Assembly: GCF_001886195.1 (NCBI RefSeq)
Contig: NZ_JXLB01000004.1
Location: 1-64,000, forward strand
DNA length: 64,000 nt
Source: Enterococcus ratti
GTDB lineage: Bacteria > Bacillota > Bacilli > Lactobacillales > Enterococcaceae
Direction: 5' to 3'
Below are positions 43,138-53,334 of this stretch, in pieces (positions within the stretch are counted from its first letter, which is position 1; each line of letters begins with the position of its first letter). The translations under genes were made by a program, and so were the position numbers. The notes under the pieces are model-generated. The model was given only the letters and a program-made list of their open reading frames with translations. It was not told the DNA's origin and did no database searches.

Positions 43138-45265
43138 ACTTCTTTGTGTTTTTCTAGTAGGGATGTTGTTGGTAGCGACTGTTTGTTCATCTTCTTCATT
43201 TGTTCTGGCAGATGAAGATCCTCGTTTGACACAAGAAGAAATTCAAAAAAGCAAAGAAATGATTGAATCAATGAATCCGCTGAATCAATTGACACAAAGT
43301 AGTTTTTCAGGAATTTCGAATGTAGAGGAGCAAACTTCAGAAACTAACTCGGTTAATCCGATTCCTTCAAACAGTACAACTTCATCTACAGATATCAGTA
43401 AGATAGAAAAAATGCCAACTTCTGATACGAAAGAGCCGCCTTATTTATTGCCACAAGAAAGTGATTTTCAAGGGGACGATTCTGATACTACTCGGGCATC
43501 AAATAATGTCCTTATTGAAGGAAGTTGGTTGACACCTCAGCAAGGAAATATATGGTTAAGTCAATGGGAATACTACACTCGTACTTATAATGGCTACTCA
43601 AGTGTATTGCTCAGAAGATACAAAGGTTCTAGTTCCACGGTGGTGATCCCAGGTATTATACCTACTAATAATGGAACCAAAAGGGTAGTAATTAATAGTT
43701 TGACTGATACTAGCAATGACTATCTTTTTGCTGATACAAAATCATTGATTCGAAATGTTCGCATTGTGCCAGGCGTATGGAATGATAAAACCTTTAAAGT
43801 TGGATGTTTATCCACACAAGGGTGTGCCTTGGCTTTTAGAAATGCGACTAATTTAGAAACTGTTTCTTTAACAGGACTAGACTTTTTTAATAATACTCCA
43901 TCGGGTGGGAGCAGTCTGCATAAAATAACAGATACTTCCTATATGTTCCAAGGATGTCGTAATTTAACTCGTGTTGAATTTCCTGCAATAGGTGCTAATA
44001 TCACGAATGCTAGCTATATGTTTCAATCGTGTACATCCCTTAACAATAGTGGACTAATTAATATGGATAAATTTTTTATGGATGATCTTTCTGTAGAGGC
44101 ATCTCAAAATGCTTTAAATAGGACTCCAGGAATGTTTTATGGATGTAGTTCTTTAACGTCTGTTCCGTCATTACCTACTAAGTGGGTGATAGATATGGAA
44201 GACATGTTTTCAGATTGTACTTCTTTAACCAACTTTGATACGACTCAAATTAGATTTCTTACAACTTGTGCAGTGAATCTTCGCCACATGTTTGCAAATT
44301 GTCCTAATTTACAAATTGTTGACGTATCGGATGTAGTAACCGATCCTAAGGCTGATACGACTGGAATGTTTGCTTGTCCGACGAAAACTCCTCTTTTGTT
44401 GGTCGCACAAAATTGGACTAGTGCTTCCGGAACAAGTGGTGAGGCATTTTATAACTATAACAATCAAGCGGCAAATGATAACCGAGTTCCTTATCCATAT
44501 CCTATGTTAGATGCTAATGGAGGAATATTTGCTAATAAGTCGTCTCAATTAAGTTATTTTAATCGCTGTACGTATTATACAGATAGTCTGTCAATTAATA
44601 ATATGAATAGTTTTTTACAAAATAATATTCCTACTAAAGCAGGGACTAATTTTATACGATGGATTCCTAGTGCGAATGTAAGCTCATTATTAGATGCAGC
44701 GAAACAAAAAGTTAAATACAATGCTGTTTGGGCGGAAACACCGAATACAGCTTCAGATAATAAAAAGATTAATAGTAGTGGCGCAGTAGGTTTTTCTTAT
44801 TTGCCTGCCAGTTTCAATATAGCGAATGTTACATTGAATAACAGTGGGTTACAATCTATCCCATTTGGAAAAAATACCTCTTTAAATATAGGCGTGCGAG
44901 ATCAATCAAATTCAACTAAAAATTGGAAAGTAGATGCACAATTAAGTTGGCGTTCTCCAAATGTTCCAAGTAATGCATATATCCAAATAGGTAATCCCAT
45001 AAGAGTTACTAAGAATACGAACAATGGAACGTCCCCTTATAATCAAAATACTGACTTAAAACCTGTTAATGGTCCATTAGGAACAGCAAATACCAAAATT
45101 ACTACTACACCAATTACCATTATCAATAATAATGGATCCACAGTGTTGAATGGTGTATATGATTTTGATTTAGGAAATGTTTCTTTAGTTTTACCGGACT
45201 CACAAAGTGTAGCAGTGGGATCGTATTCGGCTACTGTTACTTGGAATCTTGTCATAGCTCCTTAA
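43124..45265 (+). CDS. BspA-like repeat protein with C-terminal WxL domain
   Basis: A 713-residue secreted protein. It has a signal peptide (residues 1-30, ending VLADE), a Ser/Thr-rich linker (about 45-130), a region of BspA-type leucine-rich repeats (about 150-430; units such as MFQGCRNLTRVEFP, MFYGCSSLTSVPSLP and MFSDCTSLTNFDT), a spacer domain, and a WxL domain (about 560-713) with WKV/W and ATVTWNLVIAP. BspA-like repeats bind host matrix proteins in other bacteria; the WxL domain holds the protein on the wall. It is translationally coupled to the LPXTG gene and followed by a terminator. Confidence 0.88.
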   Translation: MNKRKLLCVFLVGMLLVATVCSSSSFVLADEDPRLTQEEIQKSKEMIESMNPLNQLTQSSFSGISNVEEQTSETNSVNPIPSNSTTSSTDISKIEKMPTSDTKEPPYLLPQESDFQGDDSDTTRASNNVLIEGSWLTPQQGNIWLSQWEYYTRTYNGYSSVLLRRYKGSSSTVVIPGIIPTNNGTKRVVINSLTDTSNDYLFADTKSLIRNVRIVPGVWNDKTFKVGCLSTQGCALAFRNATNLETVSLTGLDFFNNTPSGGSSLHKITDTSYMFQGCRNLTRVEFPAIGANITNASYMFQSCTSLNNSGLINMDKFFMDDLSVEASQNALNRTPGMFYGCSSLTSVPSLPTKWVIDMEDMFSDCTSLTNFDTTQIRFLTTCAVNLRHMFANCPNLQIVDVSDVVTDPKADTTGMFACPTKTPLLLVAQNWTSASGTSGEAFYNYNNQAANDNRVPYPYPMLDANGGIFANKSSQLSYFNRCTYYTDSLSINNMNSFLQNNIPTKAGTNFIRWIPSANVSSLLDAAKQKVKYNAVWAETPNTASDNKKINSSGAVGFSYLPASFNIANVTLNNSGLQSIPFGKNTSLNIGVRDQSNSTKNWKVDAQLSWRSPNVPSNAYIQIGNPIRVTKNTNNGTSPYNQNTDLKPVNGPLGTANTKITTTPITIINNNGSTVLNGVYDFDLGNVSLVLPDSQSVAVGSYSATVTWNLVIAP

Positions 45266-45278
45266 CTTTAAATAAAAT

Positions 45279-45326
45279 GAAAAACTTCTGAATTGATCAA
45301 AATTGTTCATTTCAGAAGTTTTTTAT
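45279..45326 (+). terminator. Terminator of the LPXTG-WxL unit
   Basis: AAAAACTTCTGAA pairs with TTCAGAAGTTTTTT around 18 bases, followed by a T-run, about 15 bases after the stop codon. Confidence 0.85.
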
Positions 45327-45820
45327 GTAAAATCCTATTCGTAGTTGTGGTAAGGGAGAATCATTTATTTATAGATTTAAAAATATCTTTAGGTTCTGAA
45401 TTAGAAAAAATTTGCTAATAATTAAATCTTCAAATTAAGTGGAGAACTAAAATTAATGCTGGTAAAGGTATACTAAAAAAGATTCATTTGACATTTATGA
45501 AAACTGTTAGGTATAGTATAATGCTTTAACGACAAAATACTGAGTAAACATATTGTTTAAAGGCGATTGAAGGATGAAAAAGTTTCTAAATGAACAGCGT
45601 ATTTAAATATGCAGAAAACTAATTTTTAGTTTAATGCGGGTTAAAATTTTTAAACTTTTAAAAGTTTTTTAAATTATTTTTTGCTTTTTTTACTGTTAAA
45701 ATTAATCACTTTCTTCTGGTGAGAGAAAAAAATTTCTGTGACTAGCTTTGAGTACTTTTTTTGAAACATTTGTGGTTACATGATACGCTTCAACTAAACA
45801 ATTGAAAGAGAGGAACATGA
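45327..45820. other. Intergenic stretch with an unassigned promoter
   Basis: No gene of normal size. A strong promoter (45488-45517) points right. About 55 bases after it an RBS-like GAAGG precedes a 10-codon frame (MKKFLNEQRI). AT-rich sequence follows up to the flavoprotein start. Confidence 0.45.
45488..45517 (+). promoter_or_regulatory. Promoter TTGACA-18-TATAGT
   Basis: Perfect -35 (45488-45493) with TATAGT at 45512-45517. It may drive the flavoprotein gene with a 300-base leader, or a small RNA. Confidence 0.7.
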
Positions 45821-47120
45821 ATGAGAATCATAATAATTGGAGGTTCTTTTGCGGGAATTTATGCGGCTATTTCTTTGCGAAAAAGTTGTCCAGATAGCGA
45901 AATCGTGCTACTTGAAAAACAAGCCAATATTGGGTTTATTCCAAGTGGAATTAATTTATTTTTAAAGGAAAAACTAACTAAAACAAGTCAACTTTACTGG
46001 ATGTCAACAGAAGAATTGGAAGCGCTATATAATATAGACGTTCAACTGCATACTGAAGTGGTTGCTCTAGGAATTAAAACGAAGAAATTATTTATAAAAG
46101 ATGGCCGACAGCTTTCATTTGACATTTTAGTAATTGCTACAGGCTCAAGTCAACAATTCAAAAAAGTTATAAATAATACTCACATTTGTTCAGTTAAGGA
46201 AATACACTTAAAAGAATCATTGGAACAAAGTCTTAAAAAAGCGAATAAAATTGCTGTTGTTGGCGCAGGACAAGTAGGATTGGAATTGGCAGAGGGATTG
46301 TATCAGCAAAAAAAAGAAATCCATTTATATGAAAGCCACAAAACGTTATTGTTTCGTTACTTTGATTCTGAAATGATCGAACCTCTAAAAAAAGAATTGA
46401 TAAAAAGGAACATTCCTGTGTGGTTAAATGAACAAGTTCAATCGCTTATGGTTGAGGAACAAAAAGCAATAGTCGAAACGGATAAAAGAAGTGAAAAATA
46501 CGATTTAGTGCTTTTAGCGAACCATACACGTCCAGATTATCGAATGTGGCAAGACCAATTAAAATTAAATGATGACGGCACAATTTGGGTGGATGAGTAT
46601 TTGCAAACTTCCGTAAAAGATATTTATGCAATTGGCGATGCAATTCAAGTTACCTTTCAACCGACCAAAGAAAAGATGTATGTTTCTTTAGTCAGTAATG
46701 CGATACGGACAGCCCAAGTGGTTTCCCAAACGATCAGTGGAACCCCTAAAAAAGATTCCGGCACTTATCGGGCAATCGGAAATTACTGGTTTGGTCATTT
46801 TCTAGGAAGTGTGGGATTGACAGAAGAAGAGAGTATTTTTTATCTACAGCCCGTCATTAAAAAGTATTTAGTCACTCAATTATCTGCTACAAAGTGTCAG
46901 GAAGCGAAGATTAAGGTGATTTGTAATGAAAAAGGACAATTACTTGGAGTTACAGCTCCATAGTCAAGGAGAACTGTTTTATTTACTCGATCAATTGACG
47001 CTTGCAGTAGAAGAGAAATGGACGTTAGAAAAATTACTCGAACACGAGCTATTCTTTCAACCAGAATACCGTATGCCGATACAAATGCTAAAGGCGGTTG
47101 ATACTATTCATGAAGATTGA
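45821..47120 (+). pseudogene. NADH oxidase/peroxidase-family flavoprotein, frameshifted near its 3' end, Ser in place of the redox Cys
   Basis: The first frame (45821-46963, 380 residues) has the FAD motif GGSFAGIYAA, the NAD motif VVGAGQVGLELAEG and the second FAD motif IYAIGDAIQV. One extra base near 46950 diverts the frame. Without it the text runs LLGVQLHSQGELFYLLDQLT and ends at 47120, restoring the dimerisation end (LFFQPEYRMP) and a length of about 433. In NADH oxidase and peroxidase, Cys42 is the peroxide-reactive residue; here the aligned residue is Ser42 (FIPSGIN). So even the intact form should not make a cysteine sulfenic acid. The gene overlaps the next regulator by 11 bases. Confidence 0.75.
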
Positions 47121-48559
47121 ACAATTATTAGAAAAAAAAGAACAATTACAAGTAATGATTCTTAGAGAACTGGTTTTACAAGGAGGAGTTGCAGCGGTGA
47201 ATCAATTAAGAAAACAAATTCATCTTTCTAAATCATCCTTTGATCAATACATGGAAGAAATCTCAATGATTGGTGTGAGAATGGGAAAAAGAGTCGTAAT
47301 TAAAAGAAATGAATTTCAAGTAATTCTTGAATTGACCGAAGACGTCAGTTTAGAAAAAATTCTTCTTTTTTTAGTTCGGCAAAGTTTGAAATTCAAGTTA
47401 CTCGTGCACTTGTTGGAACACCATCAAGCATCAATTATTCGTTTAGCAACAGTTTTTCATATCAGTGAGTCCACAGTTTTTCGTAAAATCAAAGAATTAA
47501 ATCAGCTATTACAAGAGTTTTCTCTGCAAATTAAAAACGGACAACTTTACGGGGAAGAGCTGCAAGTTCGCTATTTTTATTTTGTATTGTTCCAGTTTAT
47601 TCCTGAATCACATCGTCCGCTTTTCTTAAGACAAACAGCAGACAAATCTCCATTTATTTTAGGGCTAGAACGAGGATTAAAAACAACATTTTCGCCAATT
47701 TCGTCGATGAAAGTTACTTGTTGGTTGGGCATTATGCACAAACGTTTATTAAGTGAAAAAACGACTTTCAATACATTAAAAGAAAAGAAATTACTATATC
47801 AAAAGGATCAGCTGTATCAAGCGATTTCCCCTATCCTTTCTCTTTATTTGAGTCGTACAGCAGCAGAGTTAAGTGAATACGAACCCCTGATGTTTTATAG
47901 TTTTTTTGTCTCATTTGGGGTATTGGATGAAGCTTCTTTTTATCAATACGATTTAACACGAAGCAAGAAATTGCCAACTGCGGTTCTAGATACTTATATT
48001 CGTGAAACAATTGTGTGGCATTATCGTCCGAGACGTTTAAACATTCAAGAAGAAAAAGCAGTGGGTTACCAGCTAGCACAAATCAACAATGAATTTTATT
48101 TTTTCCAAGGAACAATGATGATTTATGATCAAGAACACTTATTGCACCAGCAAAAAAAGATGTTAGGGCAGTCTCTTAGTCAATTATTGGAACGATTAAG
48201 AAAAACTGCCATTACCCAATTACCGTCAAAAAAGTCTCAAGATCCTACTTTAAGTTATTTGATGCTCCAATATGCAAACATTCTCCTGATGATCGATTTT
48301 TATATTGCTAAATCAGTGAAGATAGGCATTGATCTTAATTTATCGAATTTCTTTTCATCAATTTTTATTGAAAGAATTAAAGGGAATCAGTGGTATTGAG
48401 ATTGAAAAGAAGCAAGAAGGAAAAAGCTATGATTTAGTTATTACTTTTAACCAAGAAAAGTCAGAACAAAATTATTATTGTTTATCAGAGTTTGCTTCTA
48501 GCTACGATATTGTGAAGCTAAAACAAAAAATTGAACAAGAAAAAAAGAGAAAGAATTGA
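47110..48559 (+). pseudogene. Mga-like regulator with its C-terminus out of frame
   Basis: A Mga-family gene starting at the ATG at 47110, inside the end of the flavoprotein gene. The first frame reads to 48399. It has two helix-turn-helix segments (VNQLRKQIHLSKSSFDQYME and ATVFHISESTVFRKIKELNQ) and a PRD-like centre. One extra base near 48383 (GGGAA) puts the last ~58 codons, the EIIB-like domain ending KLKQKIEQEKKRKN, in another frame that stops at 48559. Joined, the protein is about 482 residues, the family norm. The shortened protein still has its DNA-binding half. Position before glpKOF suggests, but does not prove, control of glycerol genes. Confidence 0.72.
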
Positions 48560-48608
48560 AAACTGTCAAAAAAAATGAAAAATCACTGTTTTTCTGGCAG
48601 TTTTTTTA
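48559..48608 (+). terminator. Terminator before glpK
   Basis: AACTGTCA pairs with TGGCAGTT (one G:U) across 26 bases, followed by seven T. It isolates the glp operon from the regulator gene. Confidence 0.75.
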
Positions 48609-48614
48609 AAATAA

Positions 48615-50165
<1,551 letters not shown>

Positions 50166-50179
50166 AGGGAGGAAATGAG

Positions 50180-52006
50180 ATGTTTTCAATAAAGACAAGA
50201 CAAGAGAATATAAAAAAAATGGAACAAGAAACATTGGATTTGTTGATTATTGGTGGAGGAATTACTGGTGCTGGTGTGGCGCTGCAAGCCGCTGCGTCAG
50301 GAATCAAAACAGGGTTGATTGAGATGCAGGATTTTGCCGAAGGGACTTCTTCGCGTTCGACAAAGTTAGTTCATGGTGGGATTCGTTACCTTAAGACGTT
50401 TGATGTTGAAGTTGTCGCTGATACGGTGAGCGAACGAGCTGTTGTGCAAGGGATTGCTCCTCATATTCCCAAACCGGATCCTATGTTGTTACCGATTTAT
50501 GATGATGAAGGAGCAACAACATTTGATATGTTTTCAGTCAAAATTGCGATGGATCTTTATGACAAATTAGCGAACGTTATCGGAACAAAATATGAAAATT
50601 ATACGTTAACGCCAGAAGAAGTATGCGCACGAGAACCACTTTTGAAAAAAGAAGGATTAAAGGGTGCTGGTGTTTATTTGGACTTTCGTAACAACGATTC
50701 ACGTTTAGTGATTGATAACATCAAAAAAGCAGCAGAAGATGGGGCGTATCTCGTAAATAAAATGAAAGCGATCGGTTTTTTGTACGAAGAAGAGAAAATC
50801 ATCGGGGTTAAAGCTCGAGATTTACTAACGAATGAAGTAGTGGAAATTAAAGCGAAGCTAGTAATTAATACTAGTGGTCCATGGGTGGATAAGATACGTC
50901 GCTTAAATTTCAAACGTGCTGTATCACCGAAGATGCGTCCAACTAAAGGAGTCCATTTAGTAGTAGATGCTAAAAAGCTACCAGTACCGCAACCTACTTA
51001 TTTTGATACGGGCAAACAAGATGGTCGAATGGTCTTTGCGATTCCTCGAGAAAACAAAACATATTTTGGTACGACAGATACCGACTATCAAGGAGATTAT
51101 ACAAATCCAAAAGTTACGCAAGAAGATGTTGATTATTTATTAGAAGTCATTAACCATCGCTATCCAGATGCGCACATTACACTGGCTGATGTGGAATCGA
51201 GTTGGGTCGGCTTACGACCATTATTAATCGGTAATTCAGGCTCAGATTATAATGGCGGAGACAATGGATCAATTTCAGATAAAAGTTTCAGTAAGGTTAT
51301 TGATACCGTTACACAATACAAGGAAAGTAAAGTCTCACGAGTAGATGTGGAAGATGTATTAAATCATTTAGAAAATAGTCGTGATGAAAAATCTCCATCT
51401 GTGATTTCTCGCGGTAGTTCCTTAGAAAGAGAAGAAGATGGTTTATTAACATTATCCGGAGGGAAAATCACTGATTACCGTAAAATGGCAGCAGGAGCAT
51501 TAAAGTTGATTCGCCAGTTGCTAAAAGAAGAGCATCAAATGACGATAGAGGAAATAGATTCTAAACATTATCCAGTATCTGGTGGAGACTTTGATCCAAC
51601 TAAACTGGAAGAAACGGTTCAAGAATTGGCAAAATTAGGGGTGGTAGCAGGGTTAGAAGAAGAAGAAGCTCGCTATATTGCTGATTTTTATGGAACGAAT
51701 GCAAGAAAGATTTTTGCGTTAGCAAAAGAAATGACGCCTTACGAAGGATTAAGTTTGGCTGAATCTGCTCGTTTACGCTATGGTTTAGAAGAAGAAATGG
51801 TATTAACGCCGGGAGATTATATTATTCGTCGAACCAATCATTTGCTGTTTGAAAGAGACCGGCTGGATGCAATTAAACAACCGATTATTGAGGCAATGGC
51901 GATTTACTTTGCGTGGTCTTCAGAGGAAAAAAAATATCAAGCGGATTATTTAGAAGAATTGATTGCGGAATCAGATTTGCGTGAATTAAAGGGGGAAAAT
52001 AAATGA
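50180..52006 (+). CDS. glpO: Alpha-glycerophosphate oxidase
   Basis: A 608-residue FAD enzyme that oxidises glycerol-3-phosphate to dihydroxyacetone phosphate using O2, releasing H2O2. The FAD motif is IIGGGITGAGVALQAA (residues 22-37), followed by SSRSTKLVHGGIRYL. The insert of about 50 residues with SDYNGGDNGSISDKSFSK (near 355-410) is typical of lactic-acid-bacteria GlpO and absent from GlpD. AGGGAGGAA precedes the start. It overlaps glpF by four bases. H2O2 production links it to the oxidase-like gene upstream, although that one is damaged. Confidence 0.95.
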   Translation: MFSIKTRQENIKKMEQETLDLLIIGGGITGAGVALQAAASGIKTGLIEMQDFAEGTSSRSTKLVHGGIRYLKTFDVEVVADTVSERAVVQGIAPHIPKPDPMLLPIYDDEGATTFDMFSVKIAMDLYDKLANVIGTKYENYTLTPEEVCAREPLLKKEGLKGAGVYLDFRNNDSRLVIDNIKKAAEDGAYLVNKMKAIGFLYEEEKIIGVKARDLLTNEVVEIKAKLVINTSGPWVDKIRRLNFKRAVSPKMRPTKGVHLVVDAKKLPVPQPTYFDTGKQDGRMVFAIPRENKTYFGTTDTDYQGDYTNPKVTQEDVDYLLEVINHRYPDAHITLADVESSWVGLRPLLIGNSGSDYNGGDNGSISDKSFSKVIDTVTQYKESKVSRVDVEDVLNHLENSRDEKSPSVISRGSSLEREEDGLLTLSGGKITDYRKMAAGALKLIRQLLKEEHQMTIEEIDSKHYPVSGGDFDPTKLEETVQELAKLGVVAGLEEEEARYIADFYGTNARKIFALAKEMTPYEGLSLAESARLRYGLEEEMVLTPGDYIIRRTNHLLFERDRLDAIKQPIIEAMAIYFAWSSEEKKYQADYLEELIAESDLRELKGENK

Positions 52007-52719
52007 ATGCAGAAATGACGCAGATTATGGGAGAATTCATTGGAACCATGATTTTGGTTTTACTAGGTGATGGAGTATGTGCAGCCGTTAATTTAAATAA
52101 AAGTAAAGCGCAAGCATCCGGATGGATCGTTATTGCGTTTGGTTGGGGCCTAGCTGTTACAATGGCTGCATATATCTCTGGATTTATGGGACCTGCGCAT
52201 TTAAATCCTGCTGTATCATTAGCCATGGCGATGACAGGTGGCATGAGCTGGCACTTAGTGGTTCCATTTATAATTGCTCAAATGTTCGGTGCAATTGTCG
52301 GGGCGATTCTCGTATGGTTAACTTATTTACCACATTGGGGGGTGACAAAAGATCAAGCGGCAATTTTAGGAACGTTTGCGACAGGACCAGCTATTCGCAA
52401 TTATCCAGCAAACTTTATGACTGAATTGATTGGTACATTTGTTTTAATTTTAGGTTTACTAGCTTTTGGAAAAACTACATTTGCCCAAGGAACGAACATT
52501 TTTGCTGTAGGCGGTTTAATTTTAGCTATTGGTCTTTCATTGGGAGGACCCACAGGTTATGCCATTAACCCAGCACGTGATCTTGGTCCGCGTATTGCTC
52601 ATGCTTTCTTGCCTATTGCAACAAAAGGAAATTCCGATTGGGGGTATTCATGGATTCCCGTTGCAGCACCTATGGTAGGAGCAGTTATAGCGGTGGGTGT
52701 CTACATGTTAATGGTTTAA
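52003..52719 (+). CDS. glpF: Glycerol uptake facilitator (aquaglyceroporin)
   Basis: A 238-residue MIP-family channel with six helices and two half-helices. The two NPA boxes are AHLNPAVSLAM (near residue 68) and GYAINPARDLGPR (near 188); the Asp after the second NPAR marks glycerol-conducting members. It admits glycerol, which GlpK traps by phosphorylation. The start overlaps the glpO stop (ATGA). It ends the operon. Confidence 0.95.
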   Translation: MNAEMTQIMGEFIGTMILVLLGDGVCAAVNLNKSKAQASGWIVIAFGWGLAVTMAAYISGFMGPAHLNPAVSLAMAMTGGMSWHLVVPFIIAQMFGAIVGAILVWLTYLPHWGVTKDQAAILGTFATGPAIRNYPANFMTELIGTFVLILGLLAFGKTTFAQGTNIFAVGGLILAIGLSLGGPTGYAINPARDLGPRIAHAFLPIATKGNSDWGYSWIPVAAPMVGAVIAVGVYMLMV

Positions 52720-53055
52720 AAGGTGAGCTAATTCTGTCGTAAAAAAACGATTAGCTATTAATAATTTAGATAAAGAAATCATACGTAAAAAGAGGATTAT
52801 TTAAAGCTATTTTAAAAGGGAAGAGTCAAACGACAAAGCATGTGTTTGTTTGGCTCTTTGATTTATACAAGTGGAATAAGTAAAGAAATGTTTCTAACAG
52901 GAGGGGGTGTTTTTATCTATTTCTCTATTAAGATAAATAATGAATTTCTAAAACACAATCAACTAATTTTTTCATAAATCTAAGATAAGAAATTTAGTAA
53001 GTAAAAAAGGTCGCTAATTTTGAGTAATCATCAAATTTTATAGACAGTAACTGTA
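52720..53055. other. Intergenic stretch after the glp operon
   Basis: It contains a terminator-like hairpin (AAGAGTCAAAC with GTTTGGCTCTT, about 52826-52856, followed by a weak T-run) and nothing else I can support. Confidence 0.5.
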
Positions 53056-53084
53056 TTGACACAAAAAAATAAACTTGCTATAGT
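53056..53084 (+). promoter_or_regulatory. Promoter of the mutS2-leader RNA
   Basis: TTGACA (53056-53061) and TATAGT (53079-53084) are 17 bases apart. Transcription should start near 53091, at the left edge of the 18-bp inverted repeat. Confidence 0.85.
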
Positions 53085-53090
53085 TAAGTG

Positions 53091-53280
53091 AGAAATAAAT
53101 AAGACCTAGATGAATGAGGTAGCTTGATGAGTGTAGCAGGTATCTAATGTAGTAAGTTGAATAGCCAATAAAGCTGGAAGCTTATTTGGCGTGCTTATAA
53201 GATGATACCTGTCAAAATCAAATTATCTTTAAGAAGGATGGGAGACGTCTTATTTAAGGTACTCCCATTCTTTTATTTTT
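53091..53280 (+). ncRNA. Structured leader RNA with intrinsic terminator upstream of a MutS2-like gene
   Basis: About 190 bases with nested pairing. CAGGTATC (53137-53144) pairs with GATACCTG (53204-53211). Inside it, GCCAATAAAGCT pairs with AGCTTATTTGGC (53164-53190, loop GGA). A terminator follows: GATGGGAG with CTCCCATT (about 53237-53268) and a T-rich tail. The 5' end AAATAAGAC is complementary to GTCTTATTT in the terminator loop. I recognise no known riboswitch, T-box or small RNA class. It may be a cis-acting attenuator for the ATPase gene or an independent small RNA. Confidence 0.6.
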
Positions 53281-53300
53281 TACTAGGTCTTATTTATTTC
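53092..53300. repeat. 18-bp perfect inverted repeat flanking the leader RNA
   Basis: GAAATAAATAAGACCTAG (53092-53109) recurs as its exact reverse complement at 53283-53300. In addition GCAGGTATCT occurs as a direct repeat at 53136-53145 and 53304-53313. The left copies lie inside the RNA; the right copies lie between the terminator and the ribosome binding site of the ATPase gene. Confidence 0.9.
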
Positions 53301-53334
53301 AAGGCAGGTATCTCTTCAATTAAAAGGAGAGAAT

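Noticed and set aside
46926-47120. Independent 64-codon gene between the flavoprotein and the Mga-like gene
   Set aside because: Its text (LHSQGELFYLLDQLT...LFFQPEYRMP) is the C-terminal dimerisation part of the flavoprotein in another frame, so it is a frameshift product.
48329-48559. Independent 76-codon gene before glpK
   Set aside because: It is the EIIB-like C-terminus of the Mga-like regulator displaced by one base; no ribosome binding site of its own.
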